Below are positions 42,716 to 51,658 of a stretch of DNA of 64,000 bases, piece by piece. Numbering within the stretch: position 1 is the first letter of the stretch; each line of letters begins with the position of its first letter. The position numbers and the translations under genes were made by a program. This stretch comes from Streptomyces dengpaensis (GTDB lineage Bacteria; Actinomycetota; Actinomycetes; Streptomycetales; Streptomycetaceae). A model generated the notes under the pieces. That model worked only from the letters and a program-made list of their open reading frames with translations, had not been told where the DNA came from and did no database searches. Location of the stretch: assembly GCF_002946835.1 (NCBI RefSeq), contig NZ_CP026652.1:7502001-7566000 (forward strand), read 5' to 3'.

Positions 42716-43879
42716 TCAGCGCACCGGCAGCTCTACATGCACCTGCCAGTCACCCTCGTCCGGTCCCGTCCGCGCCCGGCCGCCGAGCAGCGCGGCCCGC
42801 TCCCGTATACCGCGCAGACCGCTGCCCCGGCCGGGCCCCGGTATGTCCGCGGGCAGCGGATTGCGCACCTCCAGGCCGAGCGCCCCGTCCCGGACCTCGA
42901 TACGGACCCGCACGGGGACGCTGCCCGCATGCCGCAGCACGTTGGTGAGCGACTCCTGAAGGATGCGGTAGCCCTCCCGGGACACCGGGCCCGGCACGGT
43001 CTCCAGCGGGCCCGCCACCTCGGCGTCGACCTTGGCCCCGGAGGACCGCGCCGACTCCAGGAGCCGGTCGGACTCGGTCAGTGTCGGGCGGCTGCTCACG
43101 GGGCGCTCAGCCTCGCGCAACACGCCCAGCACCCGCTCCAGGTCCTCCAGAGCGGCCCGGCCCGTGTCCTCGATGGCGCCCAGAGCCCGCTCGGTGAACG
43201 CGGGGTCCCCGGCCGCCCGTGCCGCACCCGCCTGCACCACCGCGACCGTCAGCGCGTGGCCGATGGAGTCGTGCAGCTCGCGGGCGATGCGGTTGCGCTC
43301 CAGAAGTTGCTCGGTGCGCTCCTCCAGGGCGGCGAGCCGCTCAGCGGGGGAGGGGCCCAGGAGCCGGCGCGCGAGCCCCGTGACCAGCTCGCCGAGGCCG
43401 ACCACCGCGCCGTACAGGGCCAGCAGGGGCAGAGGGACGAGCAGTGCGCAGCTCCAGTGCGGGTCCAGGAGCGCCACCACGGGATCATCGGCCGGCCGGT
43501 AGCCCGTGGCCGCTCTGCCGAGATCGACGGCGATCACGGGCAGCCAGACGGTGAGCCCACAGGTCACCCAGCCCAACAGGAGGCGCGCTTCCAGCCAGAG
43601 CACAGTCCGCCACCGGTCCCGCCAACCGACCGAAGGCGTCATCGAGAACGCCGGGTCCTCGCCACCCCGCTCACCCGGCGCCAGCATGAACCGCGCCTGC
43701 ACCCTCTCGCCCCGCCGCACGGCCGGGATCAGCCCCAGCGGAATCAGCAGCACCGCGGGCACCCACGGCTTCGACATGTCGATGAACATCCACACGCTGA
43801 CGAACAGCATGGGCACCCACAGGTGCAGCCAGCGTGTGTACGTCGTCCCCCGGACCAGCGGGTGCAGAAAGCGGGCCAT
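42716..43879 (-). CDS. Sensor histidine kinase (HisKA_3 type)
   Basis: 387 residues. Four or five membrane segments occupy about 20-165 without a large outer loop, so it probably senses the membrane. The phosphorylated His203 lies in RIARELHDSIGHALTVAV, followed by the ATPase with NVLRHAGSVPVRV and GPGRGSGLRGIRERAALLGG. Partner of the response regulator downstream. Confidence 0.92.
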   Translation of the reverse strand: MARFLHPLVRGTTYTRWLHLWVPMLFVSVWMFIDMSKPWVPAVLLIPLGLIPAVRRGERVQARFMLAPGERGGEDPAFSMTPSVGWRDRWRTVLWLEARLLLGWVTCGLTVWLPVIAVDLGRAATGYRPADDPVVALLDPHWSCALLVPLPLLALYGAVVGLGELVTGLARRLLGPSPAERLAALEERTEQLLERNRIARELHDSIGHALTVAVVQAGAARAAGDPAFTERALGAIEDTGRAALEDLERVLGVLREAERPVSSRPTLTESDRLLESARSSGAKVDAEVAGPLETVPGPVSREGYRILQESLTNVLRHAGSVPVRVRIEVRDGALGLEVRNPLPADIPGPGRGSGLRGIRERAALLGGRARTGPDEGDWQVHVELPVR

Positions 43880-43912
43880 TGGGTCATCGTGCCAGCCGGC
43901 ACTGACAACGGC

Positions 43913-43952
43913 CTCCCCCGAGCGGGGGAGACGATCTCCTCCGGCGGGGGAG
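43913..43952. promoter_or_regulatory. Twin GC-rich palindromes between kinase and ABC genes
   Basis: CTCCCCC-gagc-GGGGGAG (43913-43930) and CTCCTCC-ggc-GGGGGAG (43936-43952) share half-sites, with centres 22-23 bp apart, about two helical turns. They are the best candidate response-regulator sites for controlling both divergent transcripts. Confidence 0.55.
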
Positions 43953-43980
43953 GTGACGACCGCTCAGCAAGGGCGACGCT

Positions 43981-44922
43981 GTGGCCATGACCAGCATCGA
44001 CGTCCAAGACCTGACCAAGGAGTACGGCGGCAAGAGGGCCGTGGACCACCTCACCTTCAGCGTGCTCCCCGGCCGCGTCACCGGATTCCTCGGCCCCAAC
44101 GGCGCCGGAAAGTCCACCACCATGCGGCTCGTCCTGGGCCTGGACCGGCCCTCGTCCGGTACCGCCACGGTCGGCGGCCGCCCCTACGCCACCCTCCACG
44201 AGCCGCTGCGCCACGTGGGCGCCCTGCTCGACGCGCAGGCCGCGCACGGATCACGGACCGCCCGCGACCATCTGCGGGCACTCGCCGCGAGCAACCGCAT
44301 CCCCGAACGCCGCGTGGACGAGGTGCTGGAGGAGGCCGGGCTCGCGTCCGTCGCCCGCCGCCGGGTGAAGACGTACTCCCTGGGCATGCGTCAGCGCCTG
44401 GGCATCGCGGCCGCGCTCCTCGGCGACCCGCCCGTGGTGCTGCTCGACGAACCGTCGAACGGACTGGATCCCGAAGGGATCATCTGGATCCGGGAGTTGA
44501 TGCGTCGGCTGGCCCGTGAGGGCCGCACCGTCCTCGTCTCCAGCCACCTCATGAACGAGACCGCGTCCTTCGCCGACCACCTCGTCGTCCTCGGCCGGGG
44601 GCGGCTCCTTGCCGACACGCCCATGCGGGAGTTCATCCACGCGCGCGTGCAGCCCCGCGTCCGGGTGCGCACCACGAACGGTGGTGCGTTGGGCGATCTG
44701 TTCGCGCGGCACGGTATCGAGGCAGTGGAGGGCGAGGACGGACTGTGGACCGCCCTCGACGCGCGCGTGGAGGACATCGGGCGCCTCACGTCGGCCGCGG
44801 GACTGCAGATCCTCGAACTCGCCGCGGAGGAGGGAACGTTGGAGCAGGCTTACCTGGATCTGACGGCGGCCGAGACCGAGTTCGCCGCCCCGCCGACGCC
44901 GACACAGCCTCAGGAGGCCTGA
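43981..44922 (+). CDS. ABC transporter ATP-binding protein (DrrA-like)
   Basis: 313 residues. Walker A GPNGAGKST, signature YSLGMRQRLGIAAALLG and Walker B VVLLDEPSNGLDPEG are complete, with a C-terminal accessory domain (about 225-310) of the ABC-2 type. GTG 43981 is favoured by AAGGG seven bases upstream; ATG 43987 is the alternative. Its partner permease follows after two bases. Confidence 0.93.
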   Translation: MAMTSIDVQDLTKEYGGKRAVDHLTFSVLPGRVTGFLGPNGAGKSTTMRLVLGLDRPSSGTATVGGRPYATLHEPLRHVGALLDAQAAHGSRTARDHLRALAASNRIPERRVDEVLEEAGLASVARRRVKTYSLGMRQRLGIAAALLGDPPVVLLDEPSNGLDPEGIIWIRELMRRLAREGRTVLVSSHLMNETASFADHLVVLGRGRLLADTPMREFIHARVQPRVRVRTTNGGALGDLFARHGIEAVEGEDGLWTALDARVEDIGRLTSAAGLQILELAAEEGTLEQAYLDLTAAETEFAAPPTPTQPQEA

Positions 44923-44924
44923 CC

Positions 44925-45668
44925 ATGACGTTCGCACCCGTACTCCACGCGGAGTGGATCAAGATCCGTACGCTGCGGTCCCTCGTGTGGGCCCTGCTCG
45001 CCGTCCTCCTCGCCACGGCGGCCTTCTCCGCGCTCGCCGGACTCGACGACTCCGGGGACTCCGGGGACTCCGGGGGTGAGGTCTTCGACCCGCTGTTCTC
45101 GGCGTTCTTCGGCGTCAGCTTCGGGCAGATCGCGGCGATCACCTTCGGCGCGCAGGCGGTCTCGGCCGAGTTCCAGGGCGGTGCCCTGCGCGTCTCGCTC
45201 GCCGCGGTCCCCGACCGTGTGCGCTGGTTCCTGGCCAAAGCGGTGGCCATCGGAGGGCCGGCCCTCGTGGTCGGTCTGGTCACGGGAGGCGTGAGCCTGG
45301 CCGTGGGCAAGGCGGCCCTCGGGACCAGGGCGGACGGGCTGTCCTGGGGCGAAGGGCTCCGCGGGGTGGTCGGCTGCGGCGTCTATCTGACGCTCATGGC
45401 GCTGCTCGCGGCGGGACTCGCGGCCATCCTGCGCAGCGGAGTCGCCACCTTGAGCATCCTGATCCCGTTCCTCCTGATCGTCTCCTTCGTCATCGGGGGA
45501 GCGTCGGGCACCGTGGCCGACTTCGTGCCGGACAAGGCGGGACAGGTGGTTCTCCACGAAACGGGGGACGGCACCCTCGGGCCGTGGTCGGGGCTCGCCG
45601 TCACCGCGGCCTGGGCGGCGGCGGCCCTGACGGCCGGCGCCTGGAGCCTGCGACGCCGCGACGCCTGA
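44925..45668 (+). CDS. ABC-2-type transporter permease
   Basis: 247 residues, about six membrane helices, starting HAEWIKIRTLRSLVWALLAVL, the N-terminal helix of ABC-2 permeases. The first outer loop holds the repeat DSGDSGDSGG. CAGGAGG precedes the ATG, which is two bases past the ATPase stop. With the ATPase it forms an exporter, perhaps for an antibiotic or lipid under the two-component system. Confidence 0.9.
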   Translation: MTFAPVLHAEWIKIRTLRSLVWALLAVLLATAAFSALAGLDDSGDSGDSGGEVFDPLFSAFFGVSFGQIAAITFGAQAVSAEFQGGALRVSLAAVPDRVRWFLAKAVAIGGPALVVGLVTGGVSLAVGKAALGTRADGLSWGEGLRGVVGCGVYLTLMALLAAGLAAILRSGVATLSILIPFLLIVSFVIGGASGTVADFVPDKAGQVVLHETGDGTLGPWSGLAVTAAWAAAALTAGAWSLRRRDA

Positions 45669-45796
45669 CGGCGGGACCCATGCGCCGCGACATCGACGAG
45701 TCAGCGCGGAGCGCAAACCCTGGGGAGTGGCCGGAGGCGGAGCAGTACGAGGCCTTCCTCGTCCTGCTCCGCCTCGATCCCGCAACCGGACAGGCC

Positions 45797-46297
45797 CTAG
45801 CCCTCGGCGGCAGCCGTCCGTAACCGTGCGTACTCCTCGGCCATCGTCGCCGCCGTCCAATGCGCGTTGAGCCCGCTTGGGTTGGGCAGTACCCACACCC
45901 GGCTGGCCCCGATCGTCCGTTCCTGCGGGCCGACTTGAGCCTTGCGGTCGCCGAACGCCGCGCGGTACGCGGTCACACCGACCACCGCCAGCCAGCGCGG
46001 CCGCCGTCGCTCCACCTTGGCGCTCAGCAGGAGTCCGCCCTCGCGGTACTCCTCGGCGCTGAGCTCGTCGGCCCGGGCGGTCGCGCGCGCCACGACATTC
46101 GTGATGCCGAGCCCGTACGAGAGCAACTCGTCCTGTTCCGCGGGCTTCATGAGCCGGGGCGTGAAACCGGAGAGGTGCAGCACCGGCCAGAAGCGGTTGC
46201 CGGGGCGGGCGAAGTGGTGGCCCGTCGCGGCCGTCATCAGCCCCGGATTGATGCCACAGAAAAGGACGGTGAGGCCGTCCGCGACGACATCCGGCAC
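45797..46297 (-). CDS. mug: Mug-type mismatch-specific DNA glycosylase
   Basis: 166 residues of the uracil-DNA glycosylase superfamily (G:T/U mismatch type). Motif 1 is LFCGINPGLMTAATGHHFA and motif 2 WVLPNPSGLNAHWT. Family members begin about 15 residues earlier with TPxxLxAARDRxVPD, and that sequence is present here (FTPADLEAARDRLVPD) but without an ATG, GTG or TTG; only a CTG overlapping the purB stop is available. The GTG at 46297 cuts into it. The true start is unclear. Confidence 0.85.
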   Translation of the reverse strand: MPDVVADGLTVLFCGINPGLMTAATGHHFARPGNRFWPVLHLSGFTPRLMKPAEQDELLSYGLGITNVVARATARADELSAEEYREGGLLLSAKVERRRPRWLAVVGVTAYRAAFGDRKAQVGPQERTIGASRVWVLPNPSGLNAHWTAATMAEEYARLRTAAAEG

Positions 46298-46341
46298 CAG
46301 CCGGTCGCGGGCGGCCTCAAGGTCCGCGGGAGTGAACCGCG

Positions 46342-47784
46342 TCAGAGGATCGCCCCCGGCGTGTAGCCCGCGGCCTCCGGGTGCTGCTTCGCGATCTCCT
46401 CGATGCGGCCCACGAGGACGGCGACCTGGTCGGCGGCGGCGCCCGTGAAGGACAGCTTGTCGGCCATCAGCTCGTCGAGCTGGGCCCGGTCCAGCGGGAT
46501 GCGCTCGTCCGCGGCGAGCTTGTCGAGGAGCTCGTTGCGCTCGGCGCCCTGCTCCCGCATGGCGAGGGCGGAGGCGACGGCGTTCTCCTTGATGGCCTCG
46601 TGCGCGACCTCGCGGCCGACACCCGCGCGCACCGCGCCCATCAGAACCTTGGTCGTCGCCAGGAACGGCAGATAGCGGTCCAGCTCGCGCGCGACGACGG
46701 CCGGGAAGGCGCCGAACTCGTCGAGGACGGTGAGGAACGTCTCCAGCAGACCGTCAAGGGCGAAGAACGCGTCGGGCAGCGCGACCCGGCGGACCACCGA
46801 GCACGACACGTCGCCCTCGTTCCACTGGTCGCCCGCCAGCTCGCCGGTCATCGACGCGTAGCCGCGCAGGATGACCATCAGGCCGTTGACGCGCTCGCAG
46901 GAGCGGGTGTTCATCTTGTGCGGCATCGCGGACGAGCCGACCTGGCCCGGCTTGAAGCCCTCGGTGACCAGCTCGTGCCCGGCCATCAGCCGGATCGTCT
47001 TGGCGATCGAGGACGGGGCGGCCGCCACCTGCACCAGCGCGGTGACGACCTCGTAGTCGAGCGAGCGCGGGTAGACCTGGCCGACGGAGGTGAAGGCCTG
47101 GGAGAAGCCCAGATGCTGGGCGATGCGCTGCTCCAGCTCCGCGAGCTTCGCCGCGTCCCCGCCCAGCAGGTCGAGCATGTCCTGCGCCGTGCCGACCGGG
47201 CCCTTGATGCCGCGCAGCGGGTAGCGGCCGAGCAGCTCCTCGATCCTGCCGTACGCGACGAGCAGCTCGTCGGCGGCGGTCGCGAAGCGCTTGCCGAGGG
47301 TGGTGGCCTGCGCGGCCACGTTGTGCGAGCGGCCGGCCATGACCAGCTCGCCGTACTCGCCCGCGAGCTTGCCCAGGCGCGCCAGGACGGCGACCGTGCG
47401 GTCGCGCATCAGCTCCAGGGAGAGCCGGATCTGCAGCTGCTCGACGTTCTCGGTGAGGTCGCGGGACGTCATGCCCTTGTGCACGTGCTCGTGCCCGGCG
47501 AGGTCGTTGAACTCCTCGATCCGCGCCTTCACGTCGTGCCGCGTGACCTTCTCGCGCTCGGCGATCGAGGCGAGGTCGACCTGGTCGAGGACGCGCTCGT
47601 AGTCGGCGATGGCGGCGTCCGGCACCTCGATCCCGAGGTCCTTCTGGGCCCGCAGCACGGCGAGCCAGAGCTGACGCTCCAGCCTGATCTTCTGTTCGGG
47701 GGACCAGAGCGTGGCGAGCTCGGCGGAGGCGTAGCGTCCGGCGAGGACATTGGGGATACGGGGCTTTGCAGGCGCGGCAGTCAC
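46342..47784 (-). CDS. purB: Adenylosuccinate lyase
   Basis: 480 residues, the full-length fumarase-superfamily enzyme that splits SAICAR and adenylosuccinate in purine synthesis. Motifs: KGMTSRDLTENVEQLQ, GRSHNVAAQATTLGKRF (catalytic His), and the signature loop GSSAMPHKMNTRSCE with the catalytic Ser. A GTG start with RIPNVLAGRYAS right behind is the actinobacterial N-terminus. Confidence 0.96.
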   Translation of the reverse strand: MTAAPAKPRIPNVLAGRYASAELATLWSPEQKIRLERQLWLAVLRAQKDLGIEVPDAAIADYERVLDQVDLASIAEREKVTRHDVKARIEEFNDLAGHEHVHKGMTSRDLTENVEQLQIRLSLELMRDRTVAVLARLGKLAGEYGELVMAGRSHNVAAQATTLGKRFATAADELLVAYGRIEELLGRYPLRGIKGPVGTAQDMLDLLGGDAAKLAELEQRIAQHLGFSQAFTSVGQVYPRSLDYEVVTALVQVAAAPSSIAKTIRLMAGHELVTEGFKPGQVGSSAMPHKMNTRSCERVNGLMVILRGYASMTGELAGDQWNEGDVSCSVVRRVALPDAFFALDGLLETFLTVLDEFGAFPAVVARELDRYLPFLATTKVLMGAVRAGVGREVAHEAIKENAVASALAMREQGAERNELLDKLAADERIPLDRAQLDELMADKLSFTGAAADQVAVLVGRIEEIAKQHPEAAGYTPGAIL

Positions 47785-47827
47785 GTGTACGGAGTTTACC
47801 CGGCGTCCTGAAGGGCTCCGGAACGTC

Positions 47828-47926
47828 CGTACAGCTCAGAGAGCCGCGGTCACCCTCCGACGTACGGCTCAGAGAGCCGCGGTCATCCTCCGACGTACGG
47901 CTCAGAGCGCCGCGGCCGTCCTCCGA
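47828..47926. repeat. 33-bp tandem repeat, three copies, each with a hairpin
   Basis: Copies at 47828-47860, 47861-47893 and 47894-47926 share the pattern CGTACGGCTCAGAGAGCCGC with a variable tail. Copy 2 holds GGCTC-aga-GAGCC, a perfect 5-bp hairpin; copies 1 and 3 each have one changed base in it. They lie between the P450 stop and the purB start and may end the P450 transcript. Confidence 0.8.
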
Positions 47927-47954
47927 CCCCTCCCGCGCCCGCGGCGGGAGAGGT

Positions 47955-49187
47955 CTAAGGACGGATGCCGTCGCAGGCGATCGGCAGATGGCGCGGGCCG
48001 CGCAGGACCGCGTTCTGCCGGTACGGCGGCGGGTCCTCCAGCAGCCGGGGACTCTCCAGCCTGCGGGCCAGCTCGCTCAGCGCGAGCTGCGCCTCCAGCC
48101 GGGCCAGTGGGGCGCCGAAGCAGCTGTGGATGCCGCTGCCGAAACCCAGGTGCTCGATGTCCCCGCGGTCGGGGTCGAAACGGTCCGGATGCTCGAAGCG
48201 GTCGGGGTCGCGGTTGCCCGCCGCCAGCACCAGCCACAGTGACGCGCCCTTGGGGATGGTCACGCCGCGGACCTCGATGTCGGCGACTGTGGTGCGCTGC
48301 GGCACCAGCTGCACCGGTGGCTCGAAGCGGAGCAGCTCCTCGACGATGGGGACGGACAGGCTCGGGTCCTTGCGCAGCCGTTCGAGGATGTCGGGGTTCC
48401 GCAGCAGGGTCAGCATGCCGTTGGTGATGAGGTTGACCGTCGTCTCATGACCGGCGATCAACAGGAGTGACGCGGTGCTCAGGAGTTCCATCGTCGTCAT
48501 GGCACCGTCCGGGCCGTGCGCGGTGGCCAGTTCCGACAGCATGTCGTCGCCGGGCTTCTTGCGGCGTTCCTCGATGAGCCCGGCCAGATACATGCCCAGC
48601 TCCGTACGGGCGCTCTGCGTGACCTGGGCGCGCTCGGCGGGATCGGTGTCCGGGTCGGGGTCCAGGCCCGCGGCGATGGTGTCCGCCCAGGTGTGGAACC
48701 GCGCCTCGTCCTCGCGCGGCACTCCCAGCAGCCGGCAGATCACGGTCACGGGGAAGGGGTAGGAGAACTGGTCGACCAGATCGATCCGTTCCGGCGAGCC
48801 GATACCGTCGATGAGCCCGGAGACGATGTCGTCGAGCTCGCCGCGCATGTCGTAGACGCGCCGCGGGGTGTGCGGCGGCCCGAAGGGCCGGTTCGTCATA
48901 CGCCGCAGCCGGTCGTGCTCGGGAGGGTCCAGCCGCAGGAAGCTCGGCGGCAGGGCCGACTCCCCCTCCGCGTCGGTGAGCGGGTCGGCCGCCGCCGACT
49001 TCAGATTGCGGGCTTCGGAGCTGATCCGCGGATCGTGGAGGAGATTCAGGATGTCGTAGTACTTGCTGACGACGTACGGCCCGTCCGGGGCGTGGAACAC
49101 CGGCGTTTCGCGGAGCTCCTCGTACAGCGGGTACGGATTGGCGCGGTGGGCGTAGTCGATGATCTGCCGCAGGATGGCTTGCGTCAT
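47955..49187 (-). CDS. Cytochrome P450
   Basis: 410 residues, the normal bacterial length. I-helix AGHETTVNLI, K-helix EELLRFEPPV (E-x-x-R), and heme loop FGSGIHSCFG with the thiolate Cys at about residue 356. ERFDHPDRFDP-type meander is seen. It is the last gene of an operon with a ferredoxin reductase and ferredoxin, which supply its electrons. Substrate unknown; no biosynthetic genes surround it. Confidence 0.95.
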   Translation of the reverse strand: MTQAILRQIIDYAHRANPYPLYEELRETPVFHAPDGPYVVSKYYDILNLLHDPRISSEARNLKSAAADPLTDAEGESALPPSFLRLDPPEHDRLRRMTNRPFGPPHTPRRVYDMRGELDDIVSGLIDGIGSPERIDLVDQFSYPFPVTVICRLLGVPREDEARFHTWADTIAAGLDPDPDTDPAERAQVTQSARTELGMYLAGLIEERRKKPGDDMLSELATAHGPDGAMTTMELLSTASLLLIAGHETTVNLITNGMLTLLRNPDILERLRKDPSLSVPIVEELLRFEPPVQLVPQRTTVADIEVRGVTIPKGASLWLVLAAGNRDPDRFEHPDRFDPDRGDIEHLGFGSGIHSCFGAPLARLEAQLALSELARRLESPRLLEDPPPYRQNAVLRGPRHLPIACDGIRP

Positions 49188-49211
49188 GAGTGCGTCCTCG
49201 TGAGCGTCGGA

Positions 49212-50606
49212 TCAGTGCCGGGCAGGGGTGAAGACCAGTCGTCGGTCGGCCGGCGCGTATCCGGTGAGGGTGACGGTCGGACCGTGGGTGGGTACGGACG
49301 GGTCGGGAAAGTCCGCGGGCATCGGCTGCTGCCCCTCCACGGGACGGTCCACCGTGGGGGAGGGCGGGGGGAACGGCGCCGTGGTCTCGATCAGCCGCTC
49401 GTAGAACGGCAGCCACTTCGCCTGGTCGAACGTGACGGCGCCGATGACGCGCCCCTGATACCCGTATACGGCGGTGAACTTGCGCTCGCGGCGGGAGCCC
49501 TGTGCGATGAGGATCTCCGTTCCCATCGACGGCACCCCGACGGACTTGATGTTCACCCGGAACTGGGAGGACCAGAAGGCGGGCACCCAGATGTGCGGGC
49601 GGCGGTCCCAGCTCTCGCTCACCATGTTGTGCGCCGCGGTCTCGGCCTGGGAAACGGCGTTGCCCCAGTGCTCCAGGGACAGGAACTGGTAGCCGAACAG
49701 GGGATGCGGCGATCGTGCGACATCGCCGGCCACGAAGATGTCGTCGGTCACGATGCCCCGGACGTCGAAGGCCCGGCACCCGGCGTCACAGGCGATGCCC
49801 CGAGGCCCCGCACCGAGTCCGGATCCGGCAAGCCATTCGGTGTTGCGCAGGGCGCCGAGGGACACGACCACCACGTCGACCTCGACGGTGTTGCCGTCGG
49901 AGAAGTGGGCGGCACGGACGCGTCCCCCGGAGTCGCCCTCCAGGCCCGTCACCATGACGCCGCAGCGCAGGTCGACGCCGTTGTCGCGCTGCAGCTCGGC
50001 CGCGACCTCGCCGATGACTCCGCCAAGCGCTCCGACCAGGGGTGCGGAGCCCCGTTCGGCCACGGTGACCGCGAACCCGCGCTCCCGGCAGGCGGAGGCG
50101 ATCTCCGAGCCGGTGAATCCGGCGCCGATGACGAGCACGCGGCGGGGGTCCTGCGCGAGCGCGTGCTCCAGCGCCTTGGCGTCGTCGCAGGTACGCAGGA
50201 CGAACACCCCTTCGAGCTCCGCCTCTTCCTCCTTGGGCCAGGGCCTGGCCCGTACACCGGTGGCGATGAGCAGCCGGTCGTACTCCACCTCGTCGCCGTC
50301 GGCCAGCCGTACGCGCCGGGCCGCCATGTCGAGGCCGGTGGCCGGGGTCCCGAGGCGCCATCGCGCGTCGAGCGTCCGGCGCTGGGGGAGGAGGGAGCCG
50401 TCCGCCGTCGCTTTGCCCAGCAGGACCTGCTTGGACAGCGGGGGCCGGTCGTACGGCTCGTACGGCTCGTCCCCGATCATCGTGAGGGAGCCGGTGAAGC
50501 CCTCCGCGCGCAAGGTCTCGGCGGCCTGCAGCCCCGCCAGCGAGGCACCGACGATGACGATGCGTCCTTCGCGCTTGAGCCGGTCCAGGGATCCGTTACC
50601 GCTCAC
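49212..50606 (-). CDS. FAD-dependent ferredoxin reductase
   Basis: 464 residues. Two Rossmann sites: FAD (IVIVGASLAGLQAAETL) and NAD(P)H (VLVIGAGFTGSEIA), then IFVAGDVARSPHPL that closes the FAD site. It belongs to the pyridine-nucleotide-disulfide reductase group that serves P450s. The GTG start overlaps the ferredoxin stop by three bases. The last 50 residues are a Pro-rich extension. Confidence 0.92.
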   Translation of the reverse strand: MSGNGSLDRLKREGRIVIVGASLAGLQAAETLRAEGFTGSLTMIGDEPYEPYDRPPLSKQVLLGKATADGSLLPQRRTLDARWRLGTPATGLDMAARRVRLADGDEVEYDRLLIATGVRARPWPKEEEAELEGVFVLRTCDDAKALEHALAQDPRRVLVIGAGFTGSEIASACRERGFAVTVAERGSAPLVGALGGVIGEVAAELQRDNGVDLRCGVMVTGLEGDSGGRVRAAHFSDGNTVEVDVVVVSLGALRNTEWLAGSGLGAGPRGIACDAGCRAFDVRGIVTDDIFVAGDVARSPHPLFGYQFLSLEHWGNAVSQAETAAHNMVSESWDRRPHIWVPAFWSSQFRVNIKSVGVPSMGTEILIAQGSRRERKFTAVYGYQGRVIGAVTFDQAKWLPFYERLIETTAPFPPPSPTVDRPVEGQQPMPADFPDPSVPTHGPTVTLTGYAPADRRLVFTPARH

Positions 50607-50836
50607 CGGCCGCCCTCCCGGTCAGGCCCGGGGGTGTCGTCCCAGGCGTCCATCTCCACCCTGATGGCGTGAACGGGACACGCGGCGACGGCTCGCGCCA
50701 CTTCCTCGCGCCGCTCCTCGTCCACCTGCGGGTCGTAGAGCAGGGACTCTTCTCCGTGCATGGCGAAAACGTCGGGAGCGAGGAACGCGCACTGCGCGTA
50801 TCCCTGGCAGCGGTTGAGATCGACGACAAGCCTCAC
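50603..50836 (-). CDS. [3Fe-4S]-type ferredoxin
   Basis: 77 residues. Cys10 and Cys16 (CQGYAQC) plus CPVHAI give the three-ligand pattern, with Tyr where a fourth Cys would be in a 4Fe-4S ferredoxin. It carries electrons from the overlapping reductase to the P450. The C-terminus is acidic and Gly/Arg-rich. GTG start. Confidence 0.92.
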   Translation of the reverse strand: MRLVVDLNRCQGYAQCAFLAPDVFAMHGEESLLYDPQVDEERREEVARAVAACPVHAIRVEMDAWDDTPGPDREGGR

Positions 50837-50934
50837 CGAGGATCAGCCTTTCCGTAGCCCCGTCTCGCCCCCTCCTCTTCAGCATGCGCGAGAGGGCGCG
50901 GAGCCGCTCGCCGGGAGCCCGATGTGCTGGCCAC

Positions 50935-51567
50935 TCACCTTGTGCCGCTGGAAGGGCGCGGCTCGCGCGGAGCGACGCGGAGCATGTGGATGCTGACGAC
51001 CAGCGCCCAGGCCGGGAAGACCAGGTCGACCCAGGGCACACTGGACCCCAAGAGGAGCAGGACAAGACCCGCGAGGTACCCGAAGACGGCAAGCGGCCGT
51101 GGGAAGACGCGGAGGCGGAGCCCGATGGTCGAGGCCGTGAAGACGAACACGGCTGCCATACGGAGCGCGTACGTCGTCATCAACGTGTACGCGAAGTGGC
51201 TGCCGAAGCCCGAGGGCTGAGACTCGTTCAGCACGGCGCCCGCCGCGGCACCGGCGCCGAACATGGTGGCCACGAACACCAGCCCGCTGCCCAGGAATAC
51301 GGTGGCGACGAATCTGTCCTCGGCGTCGCCGACCTGTGCGCGCAGGGCGCCCATGAACCACAGGAAGAAGATTCCTGCGAACGGGATGATCTCCAGCGCC
51401 GTACGCACCGCCCACCGCATGTCGGGATCGACCTTCGCGTCGGCGACACCCCCCGCGGGGAGGGCGATCCGCACCAGCACGATGGCGCACGCCATCAGTA
51501 CCGCGAACACCGCCCCCGCCAGGCCGGCGGCCCGCGGCGTCCGCAGCCGCTCCTCCTTCGACTCCAT
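50935..51567 (-). CDS. Conserved integral membrane protein, unknown function
   Basis: 210 residues with about six membrane segments (GLAGAVFAVLMACAIVLVRI first; VFGYLAGLVLLLLGSS near the end) and short hydrophilic ends. No known motif is recognised. GGCGAG precedes the ATG. It lies 98 bp upstream of the ferredoxin in the same direction, so it may belong to the P450 transcript. Confidence 0.7.
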   Translation of the reverse strand: MESKEERLRTPRAAGLAGAVFAVLMACAIVLVRIALPAGGVADAKVDPDMRWAVRTALEIIPFAGIFFLWFMGALRAQVGDAEDRFVATVFLGSGLVFVATMFGAGAAAGAVLNESQPSGFGSHFAYTLMTTYALRMAAVFVFTASTIGLRLRVFPRPLAVFGYLAGLVLLLLGSSVPWVDLVFPAWALVVSIHMLRVAPREPRPSSGTR

Positions 51568-51658
51568 GGGCGCTCGCCTTCTTCCCGATGCCTCTCTCGG
51601 TCCAGCAAGCAGGCACGGGCGCGCCCGCGCCAGCGGTACCACCCGTGGGAGTGAGTGC

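Noticed and set aside
45680..45823. A 47-codon frame beginning MRRDIDESARSANP after the ABC permease
   Set aside because: It lacks a clear ribosome site, overlaps the convergent mug gene by 27 bp and shows no family similarity.
48516..50672. A 718-codon plus-strand open frame over the P450 operon
   Set aside because: Antisense to P450 and reductase genes whose motifs are complete; no domain in the frame.
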